43,768 nt of DNA from Rhodanobacteraceae bacterium. Its GTDB lineage: Bacteria > Pseudomonadota > Gammaproteobacteria > Xanthomonadales > Rhodanobacteraceae. Below the pieces are notes generated by a model that ran no database searches, was not told where the DNA came from, and worked only from the letters and a program-made list of their open reading frames with translations. The stretch covers positions 1 through 43,768 of the forward strand of contig SCQS01000075.1 in NCBI GenBank assembly GCA_004299705.1, in the 5' to 3' direction. Below are positions 1 to 7,762 of this stretch, piece after piece. How positions within the stretch are numbered: position 1 is the stretch's first letter; each line of letters opens with the position of its first letter. The translations under genes and the position numbers were made by a program.

Positions 1-368
<368 letters not shown>

Positions 369-478
369 GGTCGAAAGCATGGCAAAACGGCGACATGGCG
401 CCGGTTTCAGCGTGGCTCTCGAAACCGCGCGCCGCAACCGTTACGATCGACCGCTTGTTTCTTGCAAAGGAACCACCG

Positions 479-1417
479 ATGCCTGCTGCCCTGATCTGCG
501 GCTCCATGGCCTACGACACCATCATGGTGTTCGAGGACCGCTTCAAGAACCACATCCTGCCGGACAAGGTGCACATGTTGAACGTGTCCTTCCTGGTGCC
601 GCGGATGCGCCGCGAATTCGGCGGCTGCGCCGGTAATATCGCCTACAACCTGAAATTGCTGGGCGGCCAGCCCGTCCCCATGGCCACGGTCGGGCAGGAT
701 TTCGCGCCTTATCACGAATGGTTCGAGCAGCAGGGCATTCGCCTGGACCAGGTGCGCGAGGTGCCGGACACCTTCACCGCGCAGGCCTTCATCACTACCG
801 ATCGGGACAACAATCAGATCACCGCCTTCCACCCCGGTGCGATGATGCAGAGCCAGTTGAACCATGTCGCCGAGGTGGCCGATGTCGCCATTGGCATCGT
901 GGCCCCGGATGGCCGCGAGGGCATGCTGCAGCACGCGGCCGGATTCGCGGCGAAGGGTATTCCTTTCATCTTCGATCCGGGCCAGGCGATGCCGTTGTTC
1001 TCGGGCGAGGAGTTCCGCGCCTTCATCGGGCAAGCCGACTACGTGGCGGTGAACAGTTACGAAGCCAGCCTGCTCAGCGAGCGCACCGGCTGGTCGGAGG
1101 CCGAGATCGCCGGCAAGGTCAAGGCCTTCATCGTCACCCATGGCGGCGAGGGGTCGGTGATCCACGCGGGTGGCGCGCAGCATGAGATTCCCGCCGCGAA
1201 ACCACGTGCGGTGGTGGATCCCACCGGCTGCGGCGATGCCTACCGCGCCGGGCTGCTGCACGGATTGCTGCAAGGGTTCGACTGGCCCACCACCGGCCGC
1301 ATCGCGTCGTTGATGGGGGCGCTGAAAATCGCGGAACCGGGGACCCAGAACCACCGTTTCGACCCGGCCGGGTTCGCGGCCGAGTTCAAGCGGCAATTCG
1401 GGCACGCGCTCGACTGA
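479..1417 (+). CDS. PfkB-family carbohydrate/adenosine kinase
   Basis: This 312-residue protein is a complete ribokinase-fold kinase. The N-terminal PfkB signature is GGCAGNIAYNL (residues 48-58) and the C-terminal signature is VVDPTGCGDAYRAG (245-258), with Asp253 as the expected catalytic base and the preceding GCG as the anion hole. PfkB kinases transfer the ATP gamma-phosphate to a sugar or nucleoside hydroxyl in the cytoplasm. Close xanthomonad relatives are often annotated as adenosine kinase or generic sugar kinase, and the acceptor cannot be decided here. The ATG at 479 is preceded by AAAGGA at a good distance; an upstream in-frame ATG at 395 would add 28 unlikely residues. It stands alone, divergent from mreB. 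Family is certain, substrate open. Confidence 0.9.
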   Translation: MPAALICGSMAYDTIMVFEDRFKNHILPDKVHMLNVSFLVPRMRREFGGCAGNIAYNLKLLGGQPVPMATVGQDFAPYHEWFEQQGIRLDQVREVPDTFTAQAFITTDRDNNQITAFHPGAMMQSQLNHVAEVADVAIGIVAPDGREGMLQHAAGFAAKGIPFIFDPGQAMPLFSGEEFRAFIGQADYVAVNSYEASLLSERTGWSEAEIAGKVKAFIVTHGGEGSVIHAGGAQHEIPAAKPRAVVDPTGCGDAYRAGLLHGLLQGFDWPTTGRIASLMGALKIAEPGTQNHRFDPAGFAAEFKRQFGHALD

Positions 1418-1520
1418 CGTTCCTCACGCGGGCTGAATGGCGGGCATGCGAACGTGGTGTTTCGTTCAGGATCGCTCCCGACAATGGGCCGGTCATTTGA
1501 CGTTTCCACAGGAGGCCATC

Positions 1521-1964
1521 ATGCATACCGCACGCAACCTAGCCCTCGTCGCGCTGCTGGCCGGCGCGCCTTTGCTGTACGCGGGCAATGCCCATGCCGC
1601 AGGCGGGGAAATCACCTGCAGGATGACTTTCGAACTGCACGGCTGGTCGGTGTTCTACAAGAAGGCCGATGGCAGCGGCCAGGTCTCCTGCAGCAACGGC
1701 CAGCACATGTCGGTGCATCTGCGCAGCCGGGGCGGCGGCCTCACCTTCGGCAAACAGCGCATCGAAGGCGTCGGCAAGTTCTCCGGCATCTTCAACATCG
1801 ATTCGATCCTCGGCACCTACGTGACCGGCGGTGCCCACGCGGGTGCGGCCAATTCGGCCAATGGCACCGTGATGACCAAGGGCAACGTATCGCTGGCCTT
1901 GAGCGGAACCGGCAAGGGCTGGAACCTTGGGATTGATTTCGGGAAGTTCACCATCAGTCGGTGA
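1521..1964 (+). CDS. Small secreted protein of unknown function
   Basis: This is a 147-residue protein with a clear Sec signal peptide (hydrophobic residues 7-21, probable cleavage after NAHA at about residue 28). The mature part is rich in Gly, Ser and Thr and contains two cysteines (in GEITCRM and QVSCSNG) that could form a disulphide. Its repeated beta-like segments (GTYVTGGAHAGAANSANGTV) recall the DUF992-type secreted proteins in size and layout, but I cannot confirm membership. The ATG at 1521 has an excellent AGGAGG at 1510-1515, which rules out the in-frame start at 1437. It probably acts in the periplasm or outside the cell and is transcribed alone, convergent with the next gene. Confidence 0.75.
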   Translation: MHTARNLALVALLAGAPLLYAGNAHAAGGEITCRMTFELHGWSVFYKKADGSGQVSCSNGQHMSVHLRSRGGGLTFGKQRIEGVGKFSGIFNIDSILGTYVTGGAHAGAANSANGTVMTKGNVSLALSGTGKGWNLGIDFGKFTISR

Positions 1965-2075
1965 TCCGACGGCGGCGCTACTCGCCACGTCCATGTCGCT
2001 CGTTCCACGGATCGTCCGCAGCGAGCAAGCCGACAGTCCCTGCCGGTTTGAGCGCGTCGATTCTTCGGAACCTTC

Positions 2076-2945
2076 CTATGGAAGGAACGCGCCCTTGTAT
2101 TCCGGTTTCAGGAATGGCGCGAACACGCTGGCAGGCACGTCCACGGTTTGCGTGCCGTAGACGTAAGGCGCGACTTGGTACGGCGGGAAGACCAGCGTGA
2201 GGCCGGGACTCGCGGCGTTCGCATCGGCGCCCGCGCGCACCACGAATGCCGAGTAGTTCACCGTGGTCGGCTTGGTGCCGTCGTTGAGCATCTGCAGCAT
2301 GTTGGCTTTCCACTCGCGCAGCGCTTCGGGCGAACCCTCGCCCAGCTTGGGCGCGTCCGCCGTGAATTTCTTCAGCAGCGTGTCGTGCGCGAAATTGGCC
2401 AGCGCCTTGCGCGCGGCATCGGGTTGCGCGAACAATTCATCCAGCGTGATCAGCTTGCCGGCCTTGCGGTCGTACACGAAAGTCGCCTGGATCGGGTTCG
2501 GGTGCGCGCCGCCGGTGTCCTGCATGCCGGTTTCGCGCACGCTGACGAATGCGGGCGTCTGCGCGGTAACCTTGAAATCGAGCAGCAGGTCGAGTTGCCG
2601 GTTGGCGAACTCCGGCAGCTGCTTCGGGTCGGGCAGCGCCTGCAGGAAATCGCGCTTGGCGTTGTCGGCGGTGGTGCGCATCGCATCGGCCAGCGGTTTC
2701 TCGTCGGCGGGTAGCGTTGGCAGCGTGATCGCGATCTTGTAGTGCCTGGTGACGGCGTGGTCGCCCGGCAGCGGCGCGGTGCTGGCTGGTGCGGGGGCGG
2801 GCGTGGCCGCGGGCGCCGGTATCACCGGCGCGGAAGCGCTCGGGGCGGGCGCGGAAGCTTGCGGCGCGCCGGGTTGCTGTTGGCAGGCGGCCAGAGCCAG
2901 TGCGGCCAGCGCGATGACAAGGCAGGTCGATTTGGACGCTTGCAT
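2076..2945 (-). CDS. Lipoprotein with RsiV-like DUF3298/DUF4163 region
   Basis: This is a 289-residue predicted lipoprotein. A lipobox ALAAC ends at Cys21, so the protein should be lipidated and sit in the periplasm. Residues about 22-65 form a Pro/Ala/Ser-rich linker. The globular part has the sequence style of DUF4163 plus DUF3298: a TPAFVSVRETGMQDTGGAHPN segment (with the GGAHP turn typical of this family), then NPIQATFVYDRKAGKLITLDELF, and a C-terminal LVFPPYQVAPYVYGTQTVDVP strand pair. Such domains occur in the anti-sigma factor RsiV, where they bind lysozyme, and in the deacetylase PdaC. Here no catalytic domain or transmembrane anchor is attached, so the function is unknown. The start at 2945 is chosen because it begins the signal sequence. 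It is convergent with the upstream secreted protein and collinear with lacI. Confidence 0.8.
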   Translation of the reverse strand: MQASKSTCLVIALAALALAACQQQPGAPQASAPAPSASAPVIPAPAATPAPAPASTAPLPGDHAVTRHYKIAITLPTLPADEKPLADAMRTTADNAKRDFLQALPDPKQLPEFANRQLDLLLDFKVTAQTPAFVSVRETGMQDTGGAHPNPIQATFVYDRKAGKLITLDELFAQPDAARKALANFAHDTLLKKFTADAPKLGEGSPEALREWKANMLQMLNDGTKPTTVNYSAFVVRAGADANAASPGLTLVFPPYQVAPYVYGTQTVDVPASVFAPFLKPEYKGAFLP

Positions 2946-3142
2946 GGCGGGGTTCCGGTTTGCGATGCGCGAGCTTAAGCGGTAGCGCGTTAAGCATTTG
3001 CTGTCGCCGGCAAGCGGTGGCATGCACGGCGCCGTTGTCAGGCCGAGGCCTCGTGCCGACGATGGATGTTGCACGAGAGGCACGCAGTGAACAACTCGAC
3101 CGTAGCACTCGAGCCGAGCGCATGCCGGGCCAGTCGGTGATC

Positions 3143-4186
3143 TCACGTACCCGAGGCATCGTGCAGGCTGGAACGCCGCACGATCAACTTCATGGGCATC
3201 ATCTGGCTGGTCACGGGTTCGTCGTTGATCAATCGCAGCAGGTTGTCCACCAGCATTTCACCGGCGCGGCGGGTGTCCTGTTGCACGGTGGTCAGCGGCG
3301 GGTTGACGAAACCGGCCATGGGGATGTCGTCGAAGCCCGCCACGGCGACTTCGAACGGAACGTCGATGCCGTGTGCGGACAGCGTGCCGATCGCACCGAT
3401 TGCGATCAGGTCGCTGGCGGCAAAGATCGCGTCGAATGGCTCGCCGCGTGCCAGCAATGCCTCGGCGGCCTGCATGCCGGAACGCTGGGTGCTTTCTGCG
3501 TCGATTTGCAGCGCGTCGTCGACTGACACGCCGCGCGTGCGCAATGCCTGCAGGTATCCGCGGTGGCGTTCCTGGAATTCCGGGAAGTGGTGCGAGGCGT
3601 CGCCCAGGAATGCGATGCGGCGGCAGCCCTGCTCAAGCAGGTGCTCGGTGACGGAACGCCCGCCCTGGAAGTTGTCGCAGCCGATGGTGACCCAGGGCTG
3701 GTCCGGCAGCACCGCGCCCCAGCAGACGATGCGCGTGCCTTTCGCCCGCAGTTTTTCCAGGCGGTCGGCGTGCGTGAGGTAGTCGCCGTAGCCCAGCAAG
3801 ATGATGCCGTCGGCCTTCTTGCTCTCGGCGAAATCGGCGTGCCAGTCGCGCGCGAGTTCCTGGAACGAGATCAACAGGTCGTAGCCCTTGCGCGCGCAGG
3901 CGCGCGTGATCGAACCCAGCATCGCGATGAAGAACGGGTTGATGCGGGAGTCGTCCGGGGTCGGGTCCTCGAAGAACAGCAGCGCCAGGGTACCGCTGGC
4001 CTTGCTGCGCAGGTTGGAGGCGTTCTTGTCCACCGTGTAGCGCAGCGACGCGGCGGCGGCCTCGACGCGGCGGCGGGTTTCCTCGCTGACTTCGGGACTG
4101 CCGCGCAGCGCGCGCGACACGGTCGCCTGGGAAACCCCGGCAAGCTCGGCGATGTCGAACGACGTGATTTGTTTCTTGCTGGACAT
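3143..4186 (-). CDS. LacI-family transcriptional regulator of the alpha-glucan locus
   Basis: This is a 347-residue full-length LacI/GalR regulator. The N-terminal helix-turn-helix is SFDIAELAGVSQATVSRALR (residues 9-28), followed by a hinge helix (YTVDKNASNLRSK) and a periplasmic-binding-protein-like effector domain ending in PLTTVQQDTRRAGEMLVDNL. It lies 80 bp downstream of the MFS permease on the same strand and is probably co-transcribed with the GH13 enzyme and permease. By genomic context it likely senses maltose, an alpha-glucoside or a derivative and represses the divergent control region at 7332-7762, where two LacI-type operator candidates occur. That ligand and target assignment is inference; the family is certain. 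It resembles regulators of xanthomonad and Caulobacter maltose loci in context. Confidence 0.93.
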   Translation of the reverse strand: MSSKKQITSFDIAELAGVSQATVSRALRGSPEVSEETRRRVEAAAASLRYTVDKNASNLRSKASGTLALLFFEDPTPDDSRINPFFIAMLGSITRACARKGYDLLISFQELARDWHADFAESKKADGIILLGYGDYLTHADRLEKLRAKGTRIVCWGAVLPDQPWVTIGCDNFQGGRSVTEHLLEQGCRRIAFLGDASHHFPEFQERHRGYLQALRTRGVSVDDALQIDAESTQRSGMQAAEALLARGEPFDAIFAASDLIAIGAIGTLSAHGIDVPFEVAVAGFDDIPMAGFVNPPLTTVQQDTRRAGEMLVDNLLRLINDEPVTSQMMPMKLIVRRSSLHDASGT

Positions 4187-4205
4187 GCAGGCCGGGACCC
4201 CGGGG

Positions 4206-4225
4206 CCGCGATCCGTCGATCGCGG
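4206..4225. other. Stem-loop between the MFS gene and lacI
   Basis: CCGCGAT and ATCGCGG form a perfect 7-bp stem with a 6-nt loop in the 80-bp gap between the permease stop and the lacI start. There is no T-run, so it is not a canonical terminator. It could attenuate lacI relative to the upstream genes or be an operator-like palindrome. Confidence 0.35.
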
Positions 4226-4266
4226 GTTCCGATCCTAGCCAGTTTTCGCCCGCGTTGCCGCCCCGC

Positions 4267-5691
4267 TCAGCCGGGCATGTCCTCCAGCTCCACGCCGCGG
4301 GTCTCGCGGACGAACTTCAGGACGAACAGCAGCGAGAGCAGTGCGAAGAAGGCGTACAGGCCGTAGGAGAACGGCAGGCTGAACTGCGCCATCGGCGGAA
4401 AGCTGCTGGTGATCGCGAAATTGGCCAGCCATTGTGCGGCGGCCGCCACCGCCAGCGCCATCGCGCGGATGCGGTTGGGGAACATCTCGCCCAGCAGCAC
4501 CCACACCACCGGACCCCAGCTCACCCCGAAGAACACCACGTAGAGATTGGCCGCGACCAGCGCGACCGGTCCCCATGCACCGGGCAGGTGCAGGCTCGCG
4601 CCGCTGCCGGTGGCCTGTGCGAAGCACGCGGCCATCACCGCCAGCGTGACCAGCATGCCGGACGAGCCGATGACCAGCAGCGCCTTGCGCCCGATGCGGT
4701 CGATCAGCGCGATCGCCACCAGCGTCACCACCACGTTGACGATCGAGGTGATGACGGTGAGCATGAACGAGTTGGATTCGTCGAAGCCCACCGACTGCCA
4801 CAGGGTGGTCGAGTAATAGAAGATCACGTTGATGCCGACGAACTGCTGGAAGATCGACAGGATGATGCCGATCCACACCACCGGCAGCAGCCCGCTCCTG
4901 CCGCCCACCAGGTCGCGCCACGCCGGCTTGTGTTCGCGGCTCAGGCTGTTCTGGATGTCCAGCAGTTTTCGGTGCAGGGCCGGTTCGCCGGCATGTGCAA
5001 GTACTTTTCGCAGCACCATCAGCGCGGCGTCGGTACGACCACGCGCGACCAGGTGCCGCGGCGATTCCGGGATGGTCAGCGCGAGGCTGCCGTAAATGGC
5101 CGCCGGGATCACGCCGACCAGGAACATCCAGCGCCACGCGCCCAGCCCCAACCACATCGTCTGCGCGGCACCGCCCGCCGCATCCTGCAGCGCGGCGTCG
5201 CTGAGCAGCGCCGCGAAGATGCCCAGCACGATCGCCAGCTGCTGCATCGAACCCAGCCGGCCGCGGATCGCCGCGGGCGACACTTCGGCGATGTACGCCG
5301 GCGCCACCACCGAGGCCACGCCGACGCCGATGCCCGCCACCACGCGCCACAGCATCAGCCAGGCCACGGAACCGGCTAGCCCCGCGCCGATCGCGCCGAT
5401 GGCCAGCGACAACGCCGCGACCTGCATCGTCGGCACCCGTCCGAAGCGATCCGCGAGTCGCCCCGCGTACCAGGCGCCCAGGGCCGAACCGAGCAGCGCG
5501 ATGGACACCGCGAACCCCGTCATCGTGGCACCCAGGCCGAACGCGTGACGCAGCGCGTCGACCGCGCCGTTGATGACGGCGGTGTCGAAGCCGAACAGGA
5601 AGCCGCCCAGCGCCGCGGCGGCGGCGATCAGGATCACGCGCAGGCTGGTGCGCGGCGTGGGTTCGTTGAGCGGGCTGGCCTGCGGGTTCAT
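4267..5691 (-). CDS. MFS sugar-porter family permease (sugar:H+ symporter)
   Basis: This 474-residue protein has twelve predicted membrane helices and the diagnostic sugar-porter motifs: GRLADRFGRV after helix 2, PESPRHLVARGR at the end of the N-terminal half, DRIGRKALL in the second half, FQQFVGINVIFYYST in helix 7 and a C-terminal RETRGVELED. This is the XylE/GalP/GLUT family, which imports monosaccharides or small alpha-glucosides across the inner membrane with protons. The ATG at 5691 overlaps the stop of the upstream GH13 gene by four bases (ATGA), so translation is probably coupled. Together they suggest uptake of the sugar released or consumed by the cytoplasmic alpha-glucosidase. An upstream in-frame extension is only a shadow inside the GH13 gene. 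Confidence 0.93.
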   Translation of the reverse strand: MNPQASPLNEPTPRTSLRVILIAAAAALGGFLFGFDTAVINGAVDALRHAFGLGATMTGFAVSIALLGSALGAWYAGRLADRFGRVPTMQVAALSLAIGAIGAGLAGSVAWLMLWRVVAGIGVGVASVVAPAYIAEVSPAAIRGRLGSMQQLAIVLGIFAALLSDAALQDAAGGAAQTMWLGLGAWRWMFLVGVIPAAIYGSLALTIPESPRHLVARGRTDAALMVLRKVLAHAGEPALHRKLLDIQNSLSREHKPAWRDLVGGRSGLLPVVWIGIILSIFQQFVGINVIFYYSTTLWQSVGFDESNSFMLTVITSIVNVVVTLVAIALIDRIGRKALLVIGSSGMLVTLAVMAACFAQATGSGASLHLPGAWGPVALVAANLYVVFFGVSWGPVVWVLLGEMFPNRIRAMALAVAAAAQWLANFAITSSFPPMAQFSLPFSYGLYAFFALLSLLFVLKFVRETRGVELEDMPG

Positions 5692-7331
5692 GGCGTGGTT
5701 CCTGCGGGATTGTTGCCTGCCAATTGCGCGAATACCGCGCCGTACCCCGGCAGGCACAGGCGGCCCTGGTCGAGCCGGCCTTCGTGCAAGCCGTGGCCGT
5801 GCAGCGGCCGCGCGGTGCCAGGCAGTTGCAACGACAGTTCGGCGGTCTGGTTGGACAGGTTGAAGGCTACCAGCATCCTCTCCGTGGCGGACTCGCGCAC
5901 GAACGCCAGTACCGGCTCCGGCGTTTCCAGGAAGCGGATGCTGCCGGTGCGCAAGGCGGGATGCTCGCGCCGCCAGTGCATGAAAGTGCGAAAGCCGCGC
6001 AGCGTCGAGTCCGGATCGGCTTCCTGGCGCGCCACGGCCAGCGCCAGGTGTTCCCTGGGTACCGGCAGCCACGGCTTGCCATGGGTGAACCCGCCGTTGG
6101 CGTCGGCGCTCCAAGGCATCGGCGTGCGGCAGCCATCGCGGCCCTTGAACTGTGGCCAGAACGCGATGCCGAAAGGATCCTGCAGGGCTTCGTAGGGCAC
6201 CTCGGCTTCGGTCAGGCCCAGTTCCTCGCCCTGGTAGACGCACACCGGGCCACGCAAAGAACACAGCATCGCCGTCAGCAGGTTGGCGCGTGATGCCGAC
6301 GCGTGGCCGTCGCCCCAACGCGACAGCACGCGTTCGACGTCGTGGTTGGAAATGGCCCAGCACGGCCATCCGTCCCGCATCTTCGCGTCCAGCCGCGACA
6401 CCGTGTCGCGGATGTAGGCGGCGCTGAAATCGTCGGTGAGCAACTCGAAGCTGTAACCCATGTGCAGGCGGTGGTCGCTGGTGTATTCGGCGATGGTGGC
6501 GAGCGAATCCTCCGAGGAAATTTCGCCCAGCGCGGCGACGCCCGGATAACGATCCAGCAGCGCACGGAGCGCTTCGAGGAACGCCAGGTTTTCCGGCTGG
6601 GTGTTGTTGTAAAGGTGGTATTGGTATGCGTAGGGGTTGTCGGGACTGAAGCCACGCCCCGTGCGCCGTTCCGGCGGCTTGGGCGGATTGTTGCGCAGGC
6701 TGCGGTCGTGGAAGCAGAAGTTGATGGCGTCCAGGCGCACACCGTCCACGCCGCGCTCGAGCCAGAAGCGCACGTTCTCCAGCACCGCCGCGCGCACCTC
6801 GGGATTGTGGAAGTTGAGATCCGGCTGTTCGGTCAGGAAATTGTGCAGGTAGTACTGTTCGCGGCGTGGTTCCCACTTCCATGCGGGGCCGCCGAACAAC
6901 GACAACCAGTTGTTCGGCGCGGTGCCGTCTTCGCGCGGATCGGCCCAGACGTACCAGTCCGCCTTGGGGTTGCTGCGGCTCTCGCGGCTCTCGCGAAACC
7001 ACGCGTGCCTGGCCGAGGTGTGGCTTAGCACCTGGTCGATCATGACTTTCAGGCCCAGTGCGTGCGCCTTCGCGAGCAGCCGGTCGAAATCATCGAGCGT
7101 GCCGAACAATGGATCGACCGCGCGGTAATCGGCGATGTCATAACCGAAATCCGCCATCGGTGACTTGAAGAACGGCGCGATCCAGATGGCGTCCACGCCG
7201 AGTCCGGCCACGTAGTCGAGTCGCTGCAGGATGCCCGGGAGATCGCCCACGCCGTCGCCATCGGTGTCCAGGAAACTGCGTGGATAAATCTGGTAGATGA
7301 CGGCACCGCGCCACCATTGTGCATCGGCCAT
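5688..7331 (-). CDS. GH13 (subfamily 23-like) alpha-glucosidase / alpha-glucosyltransferase
   Basis: This is a 547-residue cytoplasmic enzyme without a signal peptide that closely resembles Xanthomonas campestris XgtA. The four GH13 regions are present: DQVLSHTS (99-106), GVDGVRLDAI with nucleophile Asp201, LGEISSED with acid/base Glu270, and AISNHDVERV with Asp331. These numbers coincide with the XgtA catalytic residues as I recall them. The QYHLYNNTQPEN and GRGFSPDNPYAYQ loops are typical of GH13_23. It hydrolyses terminal alpha-glucosidic bonds of maltose-type sugars, and relatives transfer glucose to other acceptors. The start at 7331 gives MADAQWWRGAVIYQIYPRSF, matching the family N-terminus; the longer frame from 7385 lacks support. 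It is the first gene of the leftward operon and shares an ATGA overlap with the permease. Confidence 0.94.
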   Translation of the reverse strand: MADAQWWRGAVIYQIYPRSFLDTDGDGVGDLPGILQRLDYVAGLGVDAIWIAPFFKSPMADFGYDIADYRAVDPLFGTLDDFDRLLAKAHALGLKVMIDQVLSHTSARHAWFRESRESRSNPKADWYVWADPREDGTAPNNWLSLFGGPAWKWEPRREQYYLHNFLTEQPDLNFHNPEVRAAVLENVRFWLERGVDGVRLDAINFCFHDRSLRNNPPKPPERRTGRGFSPDNPYAYQYHLYNNTQPENLAFLEALRALLDRYPGVAALGEISSEDSLATIAEYTSDHRLHMGYSFELLTDDFSAAYIRDTVSRLDAKMRDGWPCWAISNHDVERVLSRWGDGHASASRANLLTAMLCSLRGPVCVYQGEELGLTEAEVPYEALQDPFGIAFWPQFKGRDGCRTPMPWSADANGGFTHGKPWLPVPREHLALAVARQEADPDSTLRGFRTFMHWRREHPALRTGSIRFLETPEPVLAFVRESATERMLVAFNLSNQTAELSLQLPGTARPLHGHGLHEGRLDQGRLCLPGYGAVFAQLAGNNPAGTTP

Positions 7332-7430
7332 GGACGAACCCCGGAAAATGACGTGCGATCCGCCGCGATTGCGGGGAGCGATCAAGCAGGGGCAGCTTAA
7401 CCTTGGAACTCGGTGCTTCCGCCTGGGCGC

Positions 7431-7445
7431 GCATACGTATTCATG
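7431..7445 (-). promoter_or_regulatory. LacI-type operator candidate O1
   Basis: GCATACGTATTCATG is the exact reverse complement of the sequence at 7616-7630. Its core GCATACGTATTCA is CG-centred and near-palindromic, fitting most fixed positions of the general LacI-family operator TGNAANCGNTTNCA. It lies about 100 bp upstream of the GH13 start, suitable for control of the leftward operon. Confidence 0.55.
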
Positions 7446-7615
7446 AATGCTGCGGTTGCGTCATTCAGGAGAACGCACGTCGCGCGTGGTGGCAGTTCGA
7501 CCGTCGTTGCACGCGGCATACCGCGCCTGCGTGCGGACATTGCATAGGGGAAAGTGGGCGCACGCGGAGGTCGATTGTTGCTTGCTGCGACGCAGCATCG
7601 GGTGAGATCGCGCGG

Positions 7616-7630
7616 CATGAATACGTATGC
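7616..7630 (+). promoter_or_regulatory. LacI-type operator candidate O2
   Basis: CATGAATACGTATGC is the inverted copy of O1. The core TGAATACGTATGCA (7618-7631) has the TG...CG...CA layout of LacI-family operators. The centre-to-centre distance to O1 is 185 bp, which would allow looping. It lies about 135 bp upstream of the TonB receptor start. Confidence 0.55.
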
Positions 7631-7631
7631 A

Positions 7632-7658
7632 CGGCGCGTTCGCATGCGAAGCGCGCCG
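7632..7658. promoter_or_regulatory. Long palindrome centred on TTCGCATGCGAA
   Basis: TTCGCATGCGAA (7639-7650) is a perfect 12-bp palindrome flanked by near-complementary GC-rich arms (CGGCGCG / GCGCGCCG, one-base offset). It sits just downstream of operator candidate O2. It may be an additional regulator site or form a cruciform/hairpin in the leader of the receptor mRNA. Confidence 0.4.
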
Positions 7659-7762
7659 CCTACCATCCGGACATGGCCCGCGCCATGGGAGACGCCGGCC
7701 GGCATGCACTCATCTCGATTGCGTGTAACTACAACGACAGCCATCTGCTGGGGAATCGAACG

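Larger units (their letters stand above)
7332..7762. promoter_or_regulatory. Divergent control region of the alpha-glucan locus
   Basis: This 431-bp gap separates the leftward GH13-MFS-lacI operon from the rightward TonB receptor set. It holds two inverted copies of a 15-bp CG-centred sequence (7431-7445 and 7616-7630) and a palindrome at 7639-7650, listed separately. No convincing small gene is seen. The whole region is a plausible shared regulatory hub; promoters could not be assigned securely. Confidence 0.7.

Noticed and set aside
7403-7762. In-frame N-terminal extension of the first TonB receptor
   Set aside because: It would run through both operator candidates and place the signal peptide 120 residues inside the protein.
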